Positions 30,301 to 41,131 are shown, counted from the stretch's first letter. The stretch: DNA of 64,000 nucleotides from Candidatus Hermodarchaeum yapensis (GCA_016840405.1 JAEOSK010000004.1:49174-113173), one strand, 5' to 3'. Translations and numbers: made by a program. The notes: a model not told the origin generated them from the sequence alone.

Positions 30301-31641
30301 TTGCTCTCTATTAATTTTGTTGAACGGGTAGCATGGACATGTATGGGCATACGAAGGTTTATCAACAGGATGAATCCAAGGCTGCCCATGGTGGCGCCTG
30401 AAACAGAGATTACTGAATCCCCCACGCCATTAGTACCCCGTCGGTATATTTGGGGGCTTTTCCTTGGTTTTTCACTGTTTCATATAGCACAAGCAATTTT
30501 CTGGCAGTTTGGCTCCTACTATCTCTTCGTTGGAATTGGTGAAACCCAATTTCTCCTGATTGGATTGGTGGGCGGATTACCTGTTCTTATCGGACTAACT
30601 GGAGTTTACCTTTGGGGATCAATCTCGGATAAATTGCATCGGCGTCTCCCTTTCATCATATTCGGATTCCTCGGTCAAGCGATTTCTTTTCTGCTCTACA
30701 TCTTCATCCAAGACAGTATAACATTCCTAATCGTTACTTGTGCAGCCTATTTCTTCTCTCTAGCGGCTGTTCCTCTAGCCAATGCTTATCTCACTGAAGC
30801 TCAGACTCAAAAAGGAGGAGCCGTGGGTTTACTCCTTGCCACGAGCAGTCTAGGTTGGGCAGTGGGAGCGTTTTCAGGTGGATTCTTATTCACTCTCATT
30901 GGCATGGAGGGCTTGTTCCTACTCGGTGCTATTGCATACTTTATCGCCATTTTCACTATTCTCATATTAGTCCGTGAACTTCCAGCGCCCGCCCAAGGAT
31001 CAATCATTGACGAGGAAACAATGAGTGAACCATTAAATCCTGATAGAAAATGGATGACCCCACGTATTATACTCCTATTGATAGCTACTGCTGTGGCTAT
31101 TGGCAGTGTTGGAGTAAATGCCCTATCTTTCTTTTTTGGGATTTTCTTAATTGAAGAACTTGCAGGAACAGCAATCATGCTTGGATTAGCCAACGGATTT
31201 GCGTCTCTCACCGGTTTTGCCGTTACCTTAGTTGCAGGACGGGCAACGGATCGCTTAGGTCGAAAACCTATGCTCCTCATGGGATTTGGTAGTTATGCAA
31301 TTTTTATGACGGTTTACCTGTTTGTGGTGGATCCCTGGGTTGCAATGATTCTTTGGATTGTCCCCTTCTATCCCCTGATCTTTACAGCAAGCTATGCAGC
31401 AGCCGCGGATTTAAGCAAAGTGGCACGTCGAGGACGCGCGATGTCAACCATCGCTACGGCAAATTCCTTGGGATCTGGAATAGGTCCAATAATTGGTGGA
31501 GCCTTAGTTCAGTTTGTATTCATCTCAATTCGGGGAAATATGGTCTTCGCTGTTTTGATGAACATAATCGCCTTGACGTTGGTGCTTCTATTCGTACCTG
31601 AAACGCTGCGACGGTTAAGGAATCGTACCGATTCACAATAA
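30301..31641 (+). CDS. MFS transporter
   Basis: LWGSISDKLHRRLPFI and GRATDRLGRKPMLLMG motifs, polytopic. Confidence 0.9.
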   Translation: MLSINFVERVAWTCMGIRRFINRMNPRLPMVAPETEITESPTPLVPRRYIWGLFLGFSLFHIAQAIFWQFGSYYLFVGIGETQFLLIGLVGGLPVLIGLTGVYLWGSISDKLHRRLPFIIFGFLGQAISFLLYIFIQDSITFLIVTCAAYFFSLAAVPLANAYLTEAQTQKGGAVGLLLATSSLGWAVGAFSGGFLFTLIGMEGLFLLGAIAYFIAIFTILILVRELPAPAQGSIIDEETMSEPLNPDRKWMTPRIILLLIATAVAIGSVGVNALSFFFGIFLIEELAGTAIMLGLANGFASLTGFAVTLVAGRATDRLGRKPMLLMGFGSYAIFMTVYLFVVDPWVAMILWIVPFYPLIFTASYAAAADLSKVARRGRAMSTIATANSLGSGIGPIIGGALVQFVFISIRGNMVFAVLMNIIALTLVLLFVPETLRRLRNRTDSQ

Positions 31642-31654
31642 ACGGGCTCGCGTG

Positions 31655-32116
31655 TTATGCGTTATTGTTCTCTTTCTTCTTTCGTCCAGCGCCAATCATG
31701 TCCCCAATGATAATTAGAATGACAGCTGTGACTCCGATTCCACTTGTTAGGAAGTAGAAGATGATATCTTGTATTGGCAGACTGAAGATACCTAATCCGA
31801 TTATTGAGAGGATTTGGAGGGCCAGGTAGTAGAAGGCTGAGAATGTAGCGAGCATGACTAAGATTTTACCGATGAGGGCGAAGATACCTTCGCCAGCGGC
31901 ATACCAGAGAATAGATCCGACAATGACGAAGATTCCACCGAGACTAGTAAAATATAATAAAATCCCGACGAGAAGGTGGCCATTGGGTGCTCCGATAATC
32001 GTGTTTAGAAATTCGCCTAACGCTAATGCTGTTCCAACATCAATAGCGATGGAGGTGCCCGAATAGAGTAGGATACCGCCACCTGCGAGGAGGAGGATTA
32101 ATCCAATTAAAGCCAT
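31655..32116 (-). CDS. Membrane protein of unknown function
   Basis: Four hydrophobic segments. Confidence 0.6.
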   Translation of the reverse strand: MALIGLILLLAGGGILLYSGTSIAIDVGTALALGEFLNTIIGAPNGHLLVGILLYFTSLGGIFVIVGSILWYAAGEGIFALIGKILVMLATFSAFYYLALQILSIIGLGIFSLPIQDIIFYFLTSGIGVTAVILIIIGDMIGAGRKKKENNNA

Positions 32117-32298
32117 AGTGTGTCAACATCCAGAAATGTGTATAGATACCCCCAAAGATATGCCCTTATAGTTTACGTGAAGGATGTCAGAGAACGGTTT
32201 TCACGTTGTTTTCCGTAATTTTGGGGGATGATTAGTTTTTTATCATCGCGCCATTGTGTAGTGGTAGAAGCCTTTCTCGACGATTTTATGGGTGTATT

Positions 32299-33630
32299 AT
32301 GTTGAATCTTGGAGAAACCATTAAGACACTCCCTTCAGAAGCGTGGCAAGCCTTGAAAAAGTACTTCGCGGGTTTGCGACTATTCTTCAATCGGGAAAAT
32401 TGGTCTCACAGCATTGTCTTTTTGGGCACAATGACATTTTTCCTTATATTCGCGATGTTTCAAAGACCGATACGGAATCTTGTAATTGAAGCAGGACTTA
32501 GTGGTGGGATCTTTATTGTCAATATCGTTACGGTTGTTTATCTCGCCGGCATAGGGGCTTTCATCGGGTTTCTTCTCCTAGGTTTCATTGGCGTGTTTGC
32601 TCAAGGGCGGAAAGTTCTCTATGAATCTAGGATTCGCCACTTCATGTCCCCACTCCTCATTGGTGGTTTTATCATCCTTTTCGTCTTCATCCTTCCACAA
32701 CTACTCCGAAACAACGGTATCTTTTGGTTTCTCCTTCATGGTCAAGAGGGAAGTTTAGGCGTTTTTCAGATGATCTTCCTCGGATGTTGGGTGGTTTTCG
32801 TCTTCCTCCAAGTCATCCTCCTAGGATATACCGTCGTGAAATCAATCAAGTGGCTTTCAGGATACCTCCAAGTTCCTGAAACCAAAAGGAATATCAGAAA
32901 ATACTGGGTGCCTCTCATCATTCTTGTTATTCTAATTCCAATCGCCATTTGGGGGTGGTTTCCAATCATGTATACTCTCATGATTATGCCTCGACCTCCT
33001 CCCGTGATTCCTGCGATTCCCATTCCATCGTATGTGAGACTATTGTTAGAGCAAAGCCCGCTGGATTATCTTTCATATTTGCTCATGGTGTTCCCCATTG
33101 TTGCCATTGTGGCAGCAATTGTACTCTGGCGGCGCCTCCCACAAGTTTCTCTTGCCCTGGCTAGTTTCGGTATTTTCTATCCTGTTTTAGTGTATTACTA
33201 TCGGTTCCGTGTTATCCAATATTTTCACAATTGGTCAGACATCATTGCAGCTGTAACCTCACCCGTCCAAGGGTCAGTCTTTGTTGAGATGGCACTATTG
33301 ATAATTACATTTGCTCTAGCGTTGTTAGGAGCTGCGAAACTGCAACGGGGTGTCTCACCGAATCCTTTTGGACTCTTCGCAGTAATGATTGGTGTGCTAG
33401 TGTTTGTGCTATCTTGGGTTCTCTTCGTAGATGTTCCCGTATTTGGGCTAGAATATTATGGAATGATTACGGCAGCTCTTTCTGCACTACTCGCCGTTTT
33501 CGTCTTTGTCATTCTCCCCATTGCTTACAGCATTTACCGATGGAAACATTTTCCATCAACTACGGAGGAGAAATCTCCAACCTTCGAATTGTCAGAAGAG
33601 ACTCTAATCGATGAAACAGGTGAATTGTAG
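32299..33630 (+). CDS. Polytopic membrane protein of unknown function
   Basis: About 10 hydrophobic segments; internal ATG at 32299 preferred. Confidence 0.65.
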   Translation: MLNLGETIKTLPSEAWQALKKYFAGLRLFFNRENWSHSIVFLGTMTFFLIFAMFQRPIRNLVIEAGLSGGIFIVNIVTVVYLAGIGAFIGFLLLGFIGVFAQGRKVLYESRIRHFMSPLLIGGFIILFVFILPQLLRNNGIFWFLLHGQEGSLGVFQMIFLGCWVVFVFLQVILLGYTVVKSIKWLSGYLQVPETKRNIRKYWVPLIILVILIPIAIWGWFPIMYTLMIMPRPPPVIPAIPIPSYVRLLLEQSPLDYLSYLLMVFPIVAIVAAIVLWRRLPQVSLALASFGIFYPVLVYYYRFRVIQYFHNWSDIIAAVTSPVQGSVFVEMALLIITFALALLGAAKLQRGVSPNPFGLFAVMIGVLVFVLSWVLFVDVPVFGLEYYGMITAALSALLAVFVFVILPIAYSIYRWKHFPSTTEEKSPTFELSEETLIDETGEL

Positions 33631-34271
33631 TGGATGCATCCTTAGTCCAGGCGATTGAAAAATTCGCTCGCAATGCTCTTCAAGTTGGGAAAGGGGGAGC
33701 CCATTCGTATGAACATACTCTTCGGGTGCGTCAACTCTGCATGCTAATAGGCAGAACTGAAAATGCTGATCTTGAAGTGTTAGAGGCTGCTGCCTTGCTT
33801 CATGATATTGGTCGTCCTGAAGAAGAGGTAACAGGAGAATCACATGCAATCGTTGGAGCGAATATGGCTGTCACCTTCCTTGCCACGACTTCATTTCCCC
33901 CGGAGAAACTTCCATTGGTTGCGAGTACCATTCGGACGCACCGGTTTAGTGAAAACTTGACGCCTGATTCCTTAGAGGGAGAGATTCTAAGTGATGCTGA
34001 TAAGCTCGATGCGATGGGAGCCTTAGGGTTAGCTCGGACCATTGCTGAAAGCTTGATGCAAAAACGTGGACTCCAGGGAACGATTGAGCACTTGGACCGA
34101 AAGCTACTGAAACTTCTCAGCAGGATGTATACTAATACTGGGAAACGATTGGCTGCACCACGTCATCAATTACTAGTTGAATTCATGGAACAGCTGGCCG
34201 CCGAATTCCAAGCAATTGGAGAACTCCTGCCACCCGAACTTCGTCCGTTTGATTCTAAAGAGAGTAAGTGA
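33630..34271 (+). CDS. HD-domain phosphohydrolase
   Basis: HSYEHTLRVRQLC...AALLHDIGRPEE...LSDADKLDAMGALG. Confidence 0.9.
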   Translation: MDASLVQAIEKFARNALQVGKGGAHSYEHTLRVRQLCMLIGRTENADLEVLEAAALLHDIGRPEEEVTGESHAIVGANMAVTFLATTSFPPEKLPLVASTIRTHRFSENLTPDSLEGEILSDADKLDAMGALGLARTIAESLMQKRGLQGTIEHLDRKLLKLLSRMYTNTGKRLAAPRHQLLVEFMEQLAAEFQAIGELLPPELRPFDSKESK

Positions 34272-34332
34272 TTTAACACTCCTCAATACAGAGGACTGTT
34301 CCTATTGATATCTGTAAATTGGTTGTGAGGAT

Positions 34333-35016
34333 ATGACTTCAAAATCAACAGAATCACAGGAAGCTTTCCCAGAAAGTTTCCTATTTTCATCAAGGTTAGG
34401 TGCCATCTGTGGCATCCTGGGACCGTTGATTGGCTTTGCCAGCATCGCCATTGCGATTGGTCTTTCTCCTACGTGGTTCAATTGGTGGATCAACGCCCTA
34501 AGCGATCTTGGTCATCCAGCAATGCTAGGTGGCCTTAATGGCACTCCTGGTCTCAATCCTGCTGCCCCATACTTTAACGGAGGACTCATCCTCACTGGAA
34601 TCGTTACGATAATCTTTTGCACGCATTTGCTCATGTTCTTCTATTTGCGTAAGAACATCATTGGCATGATTGGAACCTTTCTCTTCATGATTTCCATGGC
34701 GTTTCTTGCTCTTGTGGGTGTCTATCATGAAGCCCTCCTTTTTCCACATGCGATTGCCGCGTTAGGCTTCTTCTTTACTCTTTTCATCTGTTCGATTATC
34801 CTTGGAATTGCTTTCGTCCGAAATCCATCCACTCGAATCGAAGGAATCATCGCTTTGATCATGGGAGTGATTATTACGATTACCCTCTTTGTAGGATTCA
34901 GTAACCTGGTCCCGTGGACTGGGGCTGCAATCCCGGAAATGATTATGGCCATTGCAGGATTCATCTGGATCATTCCAGTGTGCATTAGGATGTACCGGTA
35001 TGGATATGAAATGTGA
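34333..35016 (+). CDS. DUF998-like membrane protein (copy 1)
   Basis: GAICGILGPLIGFASIAIAIGLSPTWFNWWINALSDLGHPAMLGGLNGTPG. Confidence 0.75.
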   Translation: MTSKSTESQEAFPESFLFSSRLGAICGILGPLIGFASIAIAIGLSPTWFNWWINALSDLGHPAMLGGLNGTPGLNPAAPYFNGGLILTGIVTIIFCTHLLMFFYLRKNIIGMIGTFLFMISMAFLALVGVYHEALLFPHAIAALGFFFTLFICSIILGIAFVRNPSTRIEGIIALIMGVIITITLFVGFSNLVPWTGAAIPEMIMAIAGFIWIIPVCIRMYRYGYEM

Positions 35017-35034
35017 AGAGATTCTGGAATACGG

Positions 35035-35772
35035 TTGAGGCACAAGTCTTATTTGTCTCATAATGGCTTAGGTGGGTTTCCAGAGGAGTTGACTCTTGTG
35101 TCAAATGACGAGGAGGCTCAAAAAATCCATCCTGCCCGAGAATTCATTTTTTCGTCTCGGTTTGCAGGATTATGTGGAATTATTGGTCCGTTGATTGCCA
35201 TCTCAGGTATTGCCCTCGCAATTTTAGTCTCACCCTGGTTTAACTGGTTTACAAACGCGTTAAGCGATCTTGGTCATCCATGGATGCTTGGCGGCTCAAA
35301 TGGTACGCCCGGATACAATCATGCAGCGCCCATTTTCAATTCTGCTCTCTCCTTAACTGGGCTCGTTACCCTCGTGTTGACAATTTGGCTTATCAGGTAT
35401 GAATACTTTGAACTTTCGACCTTTGGAGTGATTGCCGCGGTTCTGCTGACGGTTTCCCAATTCTTCCTCATCGGAATCGGGATTTTCCATGAGGGCTATG
35501 GTGAACTTCATTTCATTGTATCGTTGGGTTTCTTCGTACATCTGATAATTGCTGGAATGCTGTTTGGAATACGGTTAATACTCGAAAAGAAAATGCGAAT
35601 CTTTGGAATATCAGCATTCATCCTTGCCTTCATCAGCATGATAATGTGGGTTTTGTACTATCTTGATTTGACAGTGTTTACTGGTGTAGCTATTCCTGAA
35701 ATCATTTCAGCCATCGCGGCCATGATTTGGGTCTATCCACTCTGTATCCGAATCATCCTTCAGAAAAACTAG
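35035..35772 (+). CDS. DUF998-like membrane protein (copy 2, tandem paralogue)
   Basis: GLCGIIGPLIAISGIALAILVSPWFNWFTNALSDLGHPWMLGGSNGTPG. Confidence 0.75.
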   Translation: MRHKSYLSHNGLGGFPEELTLVSNDEEAQKIHPAREFIFSSRFAGLCGIIGPLIAISGIALAILVSPWFNWFTNALSDLGHPWMLGGSNGTPGYNHAAPIFNSALSLTGLVTLVLTIWLIRYEYFELSTFGVIAAVLLTVSQFFLIGIGIFHEGYGELHFIVSLGFFVHLIIAGMLFGIRLILEKKMRIFGISAFILAFISMIMWVLYYLDLTVFTGVAIPEIISAIAAMIWVYPLCIRIILQKN

Positions 35773-35791
35773 CTCAACTACCTAGCGCCCT

Positions 35792-37255
35792 TCAAACATG
35801 CTTGAGAAGTTCCTGGAGATTCTCCATTACCAGGGTTTGGAACTTTGAATACCCTTGGTTGTAGACCTCAGCATTCTCAGGATTCGGAGAATGAACTTCA
35901 GTCTGATGAACCATAGCGTCCACAGCCTTCTCAACCGTCGGATACTGATTCATACCCACTGCAGCTAAAATTGCCGCACCCAAAGCGGTCCCCTCATCCA
36001 CACCTGTTTTTATGCAGGATCGGCTAGTGATGTCACATTGAATTTGTCTCCACAAGGCTGATCGGGAGCCCCCGCCATCCAGACGCAACTCCTCAACAGT
36101 AACACCTGCAGAAAACATCACATCAATGAGAAATCGAGGAATGTACCCCCCAGCTTCGAGAATCATTCGAGCAACATCTGCACGTGAGTGATGAAATCCC
36201 AACCCTTTGATAAGTCCCATTCCAAAACTGAAGAATGGAAAAAGAACCAAACCTTTACTTCCCGGAGGTGATTGGGCGGCCTGTTCCACGATATAATCAT
36301 ACGGATCACGGCCCAACCGTTCAGCCACTGCTGACTCGATATGCCCAAAATTATCCCTAAACCAGCGAAGAATAGTCCCAGTCCCGGGAACGACTCCTTC
36401 AATAACCCATTGATTCGGCAAAACGTGGGGAACGGAAAACGTGATTCCCATAGGATCCTTAGTTTCTTTCTCTACAGGTGTGACAACAAAGGTTCCAGTT
36501 CCTGTGGTTACTTTTGCAACCCCTTGCTTCAGGACACCTAATCCCACTGCCGAACATTGTTGATCTCCGCCACCAGTCACAACTGGTGTTCCTGCAGCTA
36601 ACCCGGTTTGTTTGGCGGCTTCTGTTGTTAGCTCACCTATGATATTACCGGAGGGTACTATTTCGGGCCACATCAGTACTGGCAAATCAAGTTGTTCAGC
36701 GATTGTATCCGATAACTTGTAAGTTTCAGTATCAAGGAGTCCATAGGAATGATTTGTATAATCAGAGGCTAGCTCTCCAGTGAGTCGGTGATAGATGAAT
36801 GCATCCGGTGTAGCAAACTTCTCGGTTTTTTTGAACACCTTTGGCTGCATGTCCTTAAACCACAAGGCACGACGCAAACTTGTACGCTGTTTAACAATCG
36901 CCTCATGCGCTTCAGCAGAAGGTGAGGTACGGAAATCCATCCACGTAATTGCATTAGCTAAAGGGTTCCCATCCTTATCCAAGGGCACAAGGGTCACACG
37001 TTGAGTAACCACCGAGATGGCAAACACATCAGCCGGATTAATATTCCCTTTTTGTAAGACCTCTTGCATGGTTTCTTGAGTGGTCCGCCACCAATCCTCA
37101 ACATTCTGTTCTGCTTGTTTCTCAACCTCAGCGATGGTCGGAAATTCTCGGTATGCTTTCACAATTTCAGACCCTTTCAAATCGAAGAGCACAGAGCGAT
37201 TTCCGGTTGACCCTAAATCAATGACAGCGATGAATTGTCCTTTTACCATACTCAA
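35792..37255 (-). CDS. FGGY-family carbohydrate kinase (xylulokinase-like)
   Basis: FIAVIDLGSTGNRSVLFDLKG...ITWMDFRT...LDGGGSRSALWRQIQCDI. Confidence 0.92.
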   Translation of the reverse strand: MSMVKGQFIAVIDLGSTGNRSVLFDLKGSEIVKAYREFPTIAEVEKQAEQNVEDWWRTTQETMQEVLQKGNINPADVFAISVVTQRVTLVPLDKDGNPLANAITWMDFRTSPSAEAHEAIVKQRTSLRRALWFKDMQPKVFKKTEKFATPDAFIYHRLTGELASDYTNHSYGLLDTETYKLSDTIAEQLDLPVLMWPEIVPSGNIIGELTTEAAKQTGLAAGTPVVTGGGDQQCSAVGLGVLKQGVAKVTTGTGTFVVTPVEKETKDPMGITFSVPHVLPNQWVIEGVVPGTGTILRWFRDNFGHIESAVAERLGRDPYDYIVEQAAQSPPGSKGLVLFPFFSFGMGLIKGLGFHHSRADVARMILEAGGYIPRFLIDVMFSAGVTVEELRLDGGGSRSALWRQIQCDITSRSCIKTGVDEGTALGAAILAAVGMNQYPTVEKAVDAMVHQTEVHSPNPENAEVYNQGYSKFQTLVMENLQELLKHV

Positions 37256-37360
37256 ACCTCCGAGAATCCGTATTCTAGCCTGTGTTTGACTAGATGTCCC
37301 TCAAAAGGCTTTACCAAATGGTTTCAGAGTCAATATTGCCAGGTAAGCAAAATGGTGAAT

Positions 37361-37735
37361 CTAACCTTTGACAATTAATCGATCTAAGGCACCTGAGGCG
37401 GTCAGCTTATCAATAGCTGTCTGGTATTGATCTTCGTCGTTAATCATCGTGTTACATGCCTCTTCCCGCATATGTGTTCCAGACTTCACCGTAACAGTAA
37501 CCTTCTTGTCAGGAAATTCATCCTCTAACGCCTTCCGAATAATTATCCCAATAACAGCGCCCATTGGACACATGGGACTGGTTGGAGCAAATTCAACGCG
37601 AATGGTCTCATCGGTGATTGTTACATCTTCATTTTTCACCAAACCCATCTCAACAACATTAACCGGATGTTCAGGATCAAGCACCCGACGAAGAACCACT
37701 AGAACCTCTTCAGTTTTCATATGCTTCAGCTTCAA
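37361..37735 (-). CDS. DUF59/MIP18 family (SufT/PaaD-like) protein
   Basis: VLRRVLDPEHPVNVVEMGLVKNEDVTI...VEFAPTSPMCPMGAVIGIIIRKAL. Confidence 0.88.
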   Translation of the reverse strand: MKLKHMKTEEVLVVLRRVLDPEHPVNVVEMGLVKNEDVTITDETIRVEFAPTSPMCPMGAVIGIIIRKALEDEFPDKKVTVTVKSGTHMREEACNTMINDEDQYQTAIDKLTASGALDRLIVKG

Positions 37736-37837
37736 TTTAGTTCGTTGTTTTGTTGATAGCGGTGTTCCCTTTAAACACTAAGGTTACTAAATTCATAGAC
37801 TACAAAGAGGGCTCGATTTAATCCTTAGTTGTACATC

Positions 37838-39367
37838 TCATCTTTTTCGTTGAAGAAGCCTTAGTTTGGGATTCATTACGGTATTGATTCCATGACCAAA
37901 AAACACCCAACCAAGAGCAAATAGAGTAAGGCACAATCCAGCTGGCACAAACAACCACCACTCACCACCACTAATTGCACCATTATAATAAGCAGCACCA
38001 AGCATACGGCCCCAAGAGACATAGTTGATTGGCAAGAATAGGGGTGAATCTACTGTGCCTCGCCACTCGTCGAAATTGTGCAGATAGTCAAAGAACCCCA
38101 AGTTCGCTTCAATAACAACAGCTGTGGCTGCAGTAAGGGCGAATTGCACAAAGAAAATTGTCATAACACTGGGAACTAAAGTACGAAATATTATATAGAA
38201 TGAAGAGGCCCCTGATGCCCGGGCAGACTCCACATAGAGCTTCTCCTTTTCCACCAAAACTTGGGAACGAACCATACGAGCAGTACGAGGCCACCAAAGG
38301 ATTGAGAGAATAAGAATAAGAAATGAATAACTTGCGCCTTGAAGGAGGACCATCAGTACCATCAGAACGGGTATAACGGGAATAATTAGGAAAAATGTTG
38401 AAATCCCCATTAGTAACTCATCAAGAAAGCCTCCGACATATCCTGCTGTAACACCAACAGCAAGCCCTATCACTGATGTTAATACAGCCGTACAGACGGC
38501 AATGAAAATCGTCACATGTGTGCTCCAAAAAATCTGTGCAAGAACATCGTTCCCATATTGTGTCGTTCCTAACAGCCCATAGGCTTTTCTTTCCCCCAGA
38601 ATTTCCATTTTGTCAAACCAGACTTCAATCATCCCTGTACAGTTGGGATCGGATTCCACGAGCTTCACACCAAACTCCATTTTTATTTCTGCCCCGGGTT
38701 TAAAAATGAAAAAACTTAGAAATTCAGGGATATACCCTTCATAGATTTCCCAATAATCGGCATAGGTAAGAAACGTGAAATGGTGGAAACGGGAGTCAAC
38801 ATTGATGTGTTCCGGAACGTCAATTCGGACATAAGGCAAAAAAGAGTATTTCGTGAAATTCCCCGAAAAAAGGGATTTCATTGCTAAATTAATTCGGATA
38901 TTCGCGGGAGCCCGATAAGAAAAAGGAAACGCCATTTTAGCGCTGACATTCTCGTGAAAAGCCATGCTATCATCAGAATCGATAAATCCCAGACGAACCG
39001 ATTGATTCCCAAAATAAACTTCATTTTCATCATAAGAGAAAAAGCCTACATCTGGGTTAGATGTGTTAAATTCTAAATTGGTATCACCATAAAAGTAAGG
39101 GTCAGGAACATAGTTACCAGTTGGGGCCCATAGCGGATCGAAAAATGCCTGCCAAGCTGGTGGAGATGCATTCGGTCCCACCCCATACACAAAACGCAGA
39201 CCAGGATAAACTGGAAACAAAATTGGAGCCAACAAAGCCATCGCAAAAAAACCACTCAGTATAATTAATCCAATTACACCAAACTTCACTCTTCGAAAAT
39301 CCTTCAGAAACTGGATTAAACGCTCTTTCCGAGTTTTTCGATATCTAAGCTTTTGCCGGCTCATCAA
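37838..39367 (-). CDS. DppC/OppC-like ABC permease with large extracytoplasmic insertion
   Basis: LGTTQYGNDVLAQIFWSTHVTIFIA...YVESARASGASSFYIIFRTLVPSV; about 200-aa soluble insert after TM1. Confidence 0.85.
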   Translation of the reverse strand: MMSRQKLRYRKTRKERLIQFLKDFRRVKFGVIGLIILSGFFAMALLAPILFPVYPGLRFVYGVGPNASPPAWQAFFDPLWAPTGNYVPDPYFYGDTNLEFNTSNPDVGFFSYDENEVYFGNQSVRLGFIDSDDSMAFHENVSAKMAFPFSYRAPANIRINLAMKSLFSGNFTKYSFLPYVRIDVPEHINVDSRFHHFTFLTYADYWEIYEGYIPEFLSFFIFKPGAEIKMEFGVKLVESDPNCTGMIEVWFDKMEILGERKAYGLLGTTQYGNDVLAQIFWSTHVTIFIAVCTAVLTSVIGLAVGVTAGYVGGFLDELLMGISTFFLIIPVIPVLMVLMVLLQGASYSFLILILSILWWPRTARMVRSQVLVEKEKLYVESARASGASSFYIIFRTLVPSVMTIFFVQFALTAATAVVIEANLGFFDYLHNFDEWRGTVDSPLFLPINYVSWGRMLGAAYYNGAISGGEWWLFVPAGLCLTLFALGWVFFGHGINTVMNPKLRLLQRKR

Positions 39368-39601
39368 ACAATACCCTCAATTATACTGACGGCCCTTAAC
39401 AAAGAATCAATTTAGAGAACTATTTCCATTAAGTAAAAAGCATTTGCATTACAACACCAAATTAATTGATGCATATTCTCAAGAAGAACTGGATTTCTTT
39501 CATACAAACTTATGAATTTTGGCTTTTGGGAGCAAACCTTATCTAGGTTCGTCTGCTCAGACTAGAGTATTCAGGATTCTTCCCAATTTAAGGTGTGTTC
39601 A

Positions 39602-41110
39602 ATGGCACAAAATGCAGCAGATAAAGCCGCAAAATCTGAGGAATTGAAACGTCAAATCGAAGCGCTAACCACGGATCTCGTCGATGCCATTGACGTGTTA
39701 ACCCGTGATTTACAGCGTAGCCTCCTCATGTTAGCTGACCGGGTTGAGCAGCGTATGGAAGCCATTGGCTTCGGACGTCTTTCCGGACCGGTTGTGAACG
39801 ATATTCAGGAGGGTGTAACAGCAGAGTCGAAGCGGTTTAGTGAGCAGGCCCGTGCTAAGATTCAAGAGATTACCCGGGCGAAGGCAGGGCTTGCTGGGGC
39901 AGCAGATGAACTCAGTGCTTTAGCATCGATGACGGAAGCAGAGCGAGAAGAACTGCGGAAGCGGCTGCAGGATGAGATTGCGGCATCACAGAAGACGCGT
40001 GAGGAACTGGAGAAAGAATTGGCAGATGCGAAGGTGCGAGTTGCGGATTTGGAGAAGCGTTTGCAGTCGCAATCAACGCGTGATGCACGTCGTGTTGATA
40101 AGTTAAAGGAAACGAATAAGCAGCTATCAGAATCGTTGAAGCAGGCTGAATCTGAGCTTATCAAAGTGCGGGAAGAGAGTCAGAAAGCATTGAGTGAACG
40201 TGATACTGCGGTGAGCCAAGTCAATGAGTTGAATGCAAAATTGGCATCAGCAACAGCAGCAGCCGAAACAGCATCGGCAACAGCAGCATCTTCGAAGAAG
40301 GAACTTGAAGCCCAAGTGAAGACATTAACGGAGCAGTTAGAGCAAGCACAGCTAGCAGAGGCAGCTGCGAAGAAAGAGCTAGCAGAAAAAGTAACCACGG
40401 TTGAGGAGAAACTTCAGACATCAGAACAGGAAGTTGTAGAGCTTCGACAATCGGTACAGAAGCTAGAAGAGGTCAAGACGCAAGCAGCACAGGATTCAGC
40501 ATCCCTTGCGGAACTCCAACAGGAATTATCTACTTCAAAAAGCCACCTTGAAACAGTGAATAAGCAGGTAGCCGATCTTGAAGCACAAGTTCAAACACTA
40601 ACGACATTGAAGGAATCACAGGAGCAGAAGATAGCAGCTTTAGAAGAAGAGCAACTGGGTTTGAAGGAGCTTACCAAGGATCGTGAAGCGATTAGCAAGG
40701 ATAAAGAAGATCTTGAAAGGCGGTTAGAGGAAGCCCTTGCTGAAATCGAGAAGATGAAAGAGGAGTATGCCCGGTTTGCTGAAATCCGGGATCGCCTGGA
40801 AATGTTGGAAACACGGGTTAGCATTCAGGATATTCTCTTACAGAAGAACCAGCAGTATCTTGTCTTGACAGCATTTGCCACCAAGATTGTGGAAGGCAAG
40901 TCTCGTGTGGGAGCCAAGGAGATTGGGTTTGCAGCCGCTTTGGGTATCTCGCTTGCAGCGTGGTTGGATACTCACTTTTTGGATCTACAAGAAGAAGGTG
41001 TAGTGTCCATTCATCGCACCGCTGGTCGTGGATTACCATCCGCAGATATCGAAGTGAGTAAGAAGGGTCAACAGCTTTTTGAAGAAGCAAAGCAGAAAGC
41101 TGCACTCTAG
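39602..41110 (+). CDS. Long coiled-coil protein with C-terminal globular (wHTH-like) domain
   Basis: About 370 aa of Glu/Lys/Gln/Ala heptad sequence, then YLVLTAFATKIVEGKSRVGAKEIGFAAALGISLAAWLDTHFLDLQEEGVVSIHRTAGRG...VSKKGQQLFEEA. Confidence 0.8.
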   Translation: MAQNAADKAAKSEELKRQIEALTTDLVDAIDVLTRDLQRSLLMLADRVEQRMEAIGFGRLSGPVVNDIQEGVTAESKRFSEQARAKIQEITRAKAGLAGAADELSALASMTEAEREELRKRLQDEIAASQKTREELEKELADAKVRVADLEKRLQSQSTRDARRVDKLKETNKQLSESLKQAESELIKVREESQKALSERDTAVSQVNELNAKLASATAAAETASATAASSKKELEAQVKTLTEQLEQAQLAEAAAKKELAEKVTTVEEKLQTSEQEVVELRQSVQKLEEVKTQAAQDSASLAELQQELSTSKSHLETVNKQVADLEAQVQTLTTLKESQEQKIAALEEEQLGLKELTKDREAISKDKEDLERRLEEALAEIEKMKEEYARFAEIRDRLEMLETRVSIQDILLQKNQQYLVLTAFATKIVEGKSRVGAKEIGFAAALGISLAAWLDTHFLDLQEEGVVSIHRTAGRGLPSADIEVSKKGQQLFEEAKQKAAL

Positions 41111-41131
41111 CATTTGCTTGGAGAGCCCTTC

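Noticed and set aside
34333-35772. Tandem DUF998-like genes as a novel system
   Set aside because: They look like a simple tandem duplication of one membrane protein with no other linked novelty.
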